A stretch of 6,133 nucleotides of DNA from positions 1 through 6,133 of the forward strand of contig VERC01000149.1 of NCBI GenBank assembly GCA_018882825.1, written 5' to 3'. The notes under the pieces were generated by a model. That model had not been told where the DNA came from, made no database searches, and saw nothing but the letters and a program-made list of their open reading frames with translations. The stretch is from Acidimicrobiia bacterium (GTDB lineage: Bacteria > Actinomycetota > Acidimicrobiia > Acidimicrobiales > Acidimicrobilacustridaceae). Below are positions 5,603-6,133 of this stretch, one piece after another (the first letter of the stretch is position 1; each line of letters opens with the position of its first letter). The position numbers and the translations under genes are program-made.

Positions 5603-6133
5603 GTCCCTCCGACGCAGTCGCCCTCGCCGTCGACATCGGCGGCACCAAGCTCGAGGTGGGGATCGTCGACCGCTCCGGTGCGATCGTCGCCCGTCGTCGT
5701 GCCGACACACCCTCCGGCGCTGACGGCGAGGCACTGTTCGCGTCCCTGGCGGCGCTCATCGTCGACGTACGTCTCGGTGTCGCTTCGGAACCGGTCGTGT
5801 GCGGCGTCGGCACCGGAGGCCCGATGACGGCCGGTGGCGTGACGGTGTCGCCGCTCAACATCCCGGCGTGGCGCAGCTTCGCGTTGCGCGATCGGTTGCG
5901 CGACCTCACCGATCTGCCCACGTTCGTCGACAACGATGCCAAGGCGTTGGCGTTGGGTGAGGGTTGGGTGGGCGCCGCCCGCGGTCGACGCGACTTCCTC
6001 GGCATGGTCGTGTCCACCGGTATCGGTGGCGGGATCGTGCTCGATGGGCGTCTGCTCGACGGGGCCGACGGCAACGCCGGTCACATCGGACACATGTGCG
6101 TCGAGCCGGATGGTCGACCGTGCGTGTGTGGCG
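5599..6133 (+). CDS. ROK-family sugar kinase, N-terminal part (cut by window edge)
   Basis: This is a predicted ATP-dependent sugar kinase, probably glucokinase-like, acting in the cytoplasm. 178 residues are visible. The phosphate-binding DIGGTK is at 12-17, and a second glycine motif (GVGTGGP) at about 69-75. The catalytic aspartate is D113 in FVDNDAKALALGE, and the STGIGGGIV block is at 139-147. The ROK zinc site begins with H165 and CVC (175-177) just before the edge. No helix-turn-helix precedes it, so it is a kinase type and not a NagC/Mlc repressor type. The sugar-contacting position that is usually glutamate (GExGH) is His162 here (GNAGHIGH). The start appears to be CTG at 5599, overlapping the DUF3040 stop by four bases. 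The next in-frame GTG comes after the ATP-binding motif and would destroy the fold. The sugar specificity is uncertain. Confidence 0.9.
   Translation, partial: MSPSDAVALAVDIGGTKLEVGIVDRSGAIVARRRADTPSGADGEALFASLAALIVDVRLGVASEPVVCGVGTGGPMTAGGVTVSPLNIPAWRSFALRDRLRDLTDLPTFVDNDAKALALGEGWVGAARGRRDFLGMVVSTGIGGGIVLDGRLLDGADGNAGHIGHMCVEPDGRPCVCG

Noticed and set aside
4952..5734. 260-codon minus-strand open frame and a neighbour at 5335-6093
   Set aside because: They cover the dinB end, DUF3040 and ROK genes in antisense, with Arg/Asp/His-rich composition and no motifs.

Overview
This window looks like chromosomal DNA from a high-G+C actinobacterium. The supporting signs are strongly GC-rich third codon positions, frequent GTG starts, apparently leaderless promoters, a DUF3040 membrane protein (a family largely confined to Actinobacteria), a MtrA/AfsQ1-type response regulator and an actinobacterial-style ROK kinase. 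An Acidimicrobiia-like host is possible, but that is a judgement of style and not proven. The window is almost entirely coding. I see no mobile element, CRISPR array, tRNA or rRNA.

Minus strand, read from about 2594 down to 1: a small two-helix membrane protein of unknown function (2250-2594), an inositol-monophosphatase-family phosphatase (1450-2253, ATGA overlap with the previous gene), a 69-bp gap containing an inverted repeat, an OmpR-type response regulator (700-1380), and the N-terminal half of its sensor histidine kinase (1-703, GTGA overlap), which runs off the left edge.

Plus strand, from about 2657 to the end: a polyprenyl-phosphate mannosyltransferase (2657-3397), a Nudix hydrolase (3397-3882) and DNA polymerase IV (dinB, 3879-5150) form a tightly overlapping operon. 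After a 71-bp gap with a plausible promoter come a DUF3040 membrane protein (5222-5602) and a ROK-family sugar kinase (5599 to the right edge). The kinase appears to start at a CTG codon that overlaps the preceding stop.

The most informative non-coding stretch is the 62-bp divergent region at 2595-2656. On both strands it reads CGACCCGTAnnnT, then exactly seven bases, then GTG. This suggests two leaderless promoters with the same extended -10 sequence. They form a 9-bp inverted repeat, and a perfect 14-bp palindrome lies between them. The symmetry ties the phosphatase operon to the mannosyltransferase operon and hints at co-regulation. One possible theme is inositol/mannose lipoglycan supply. 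The genes themselves belong to known families; I found no clearly new multi-gene system.
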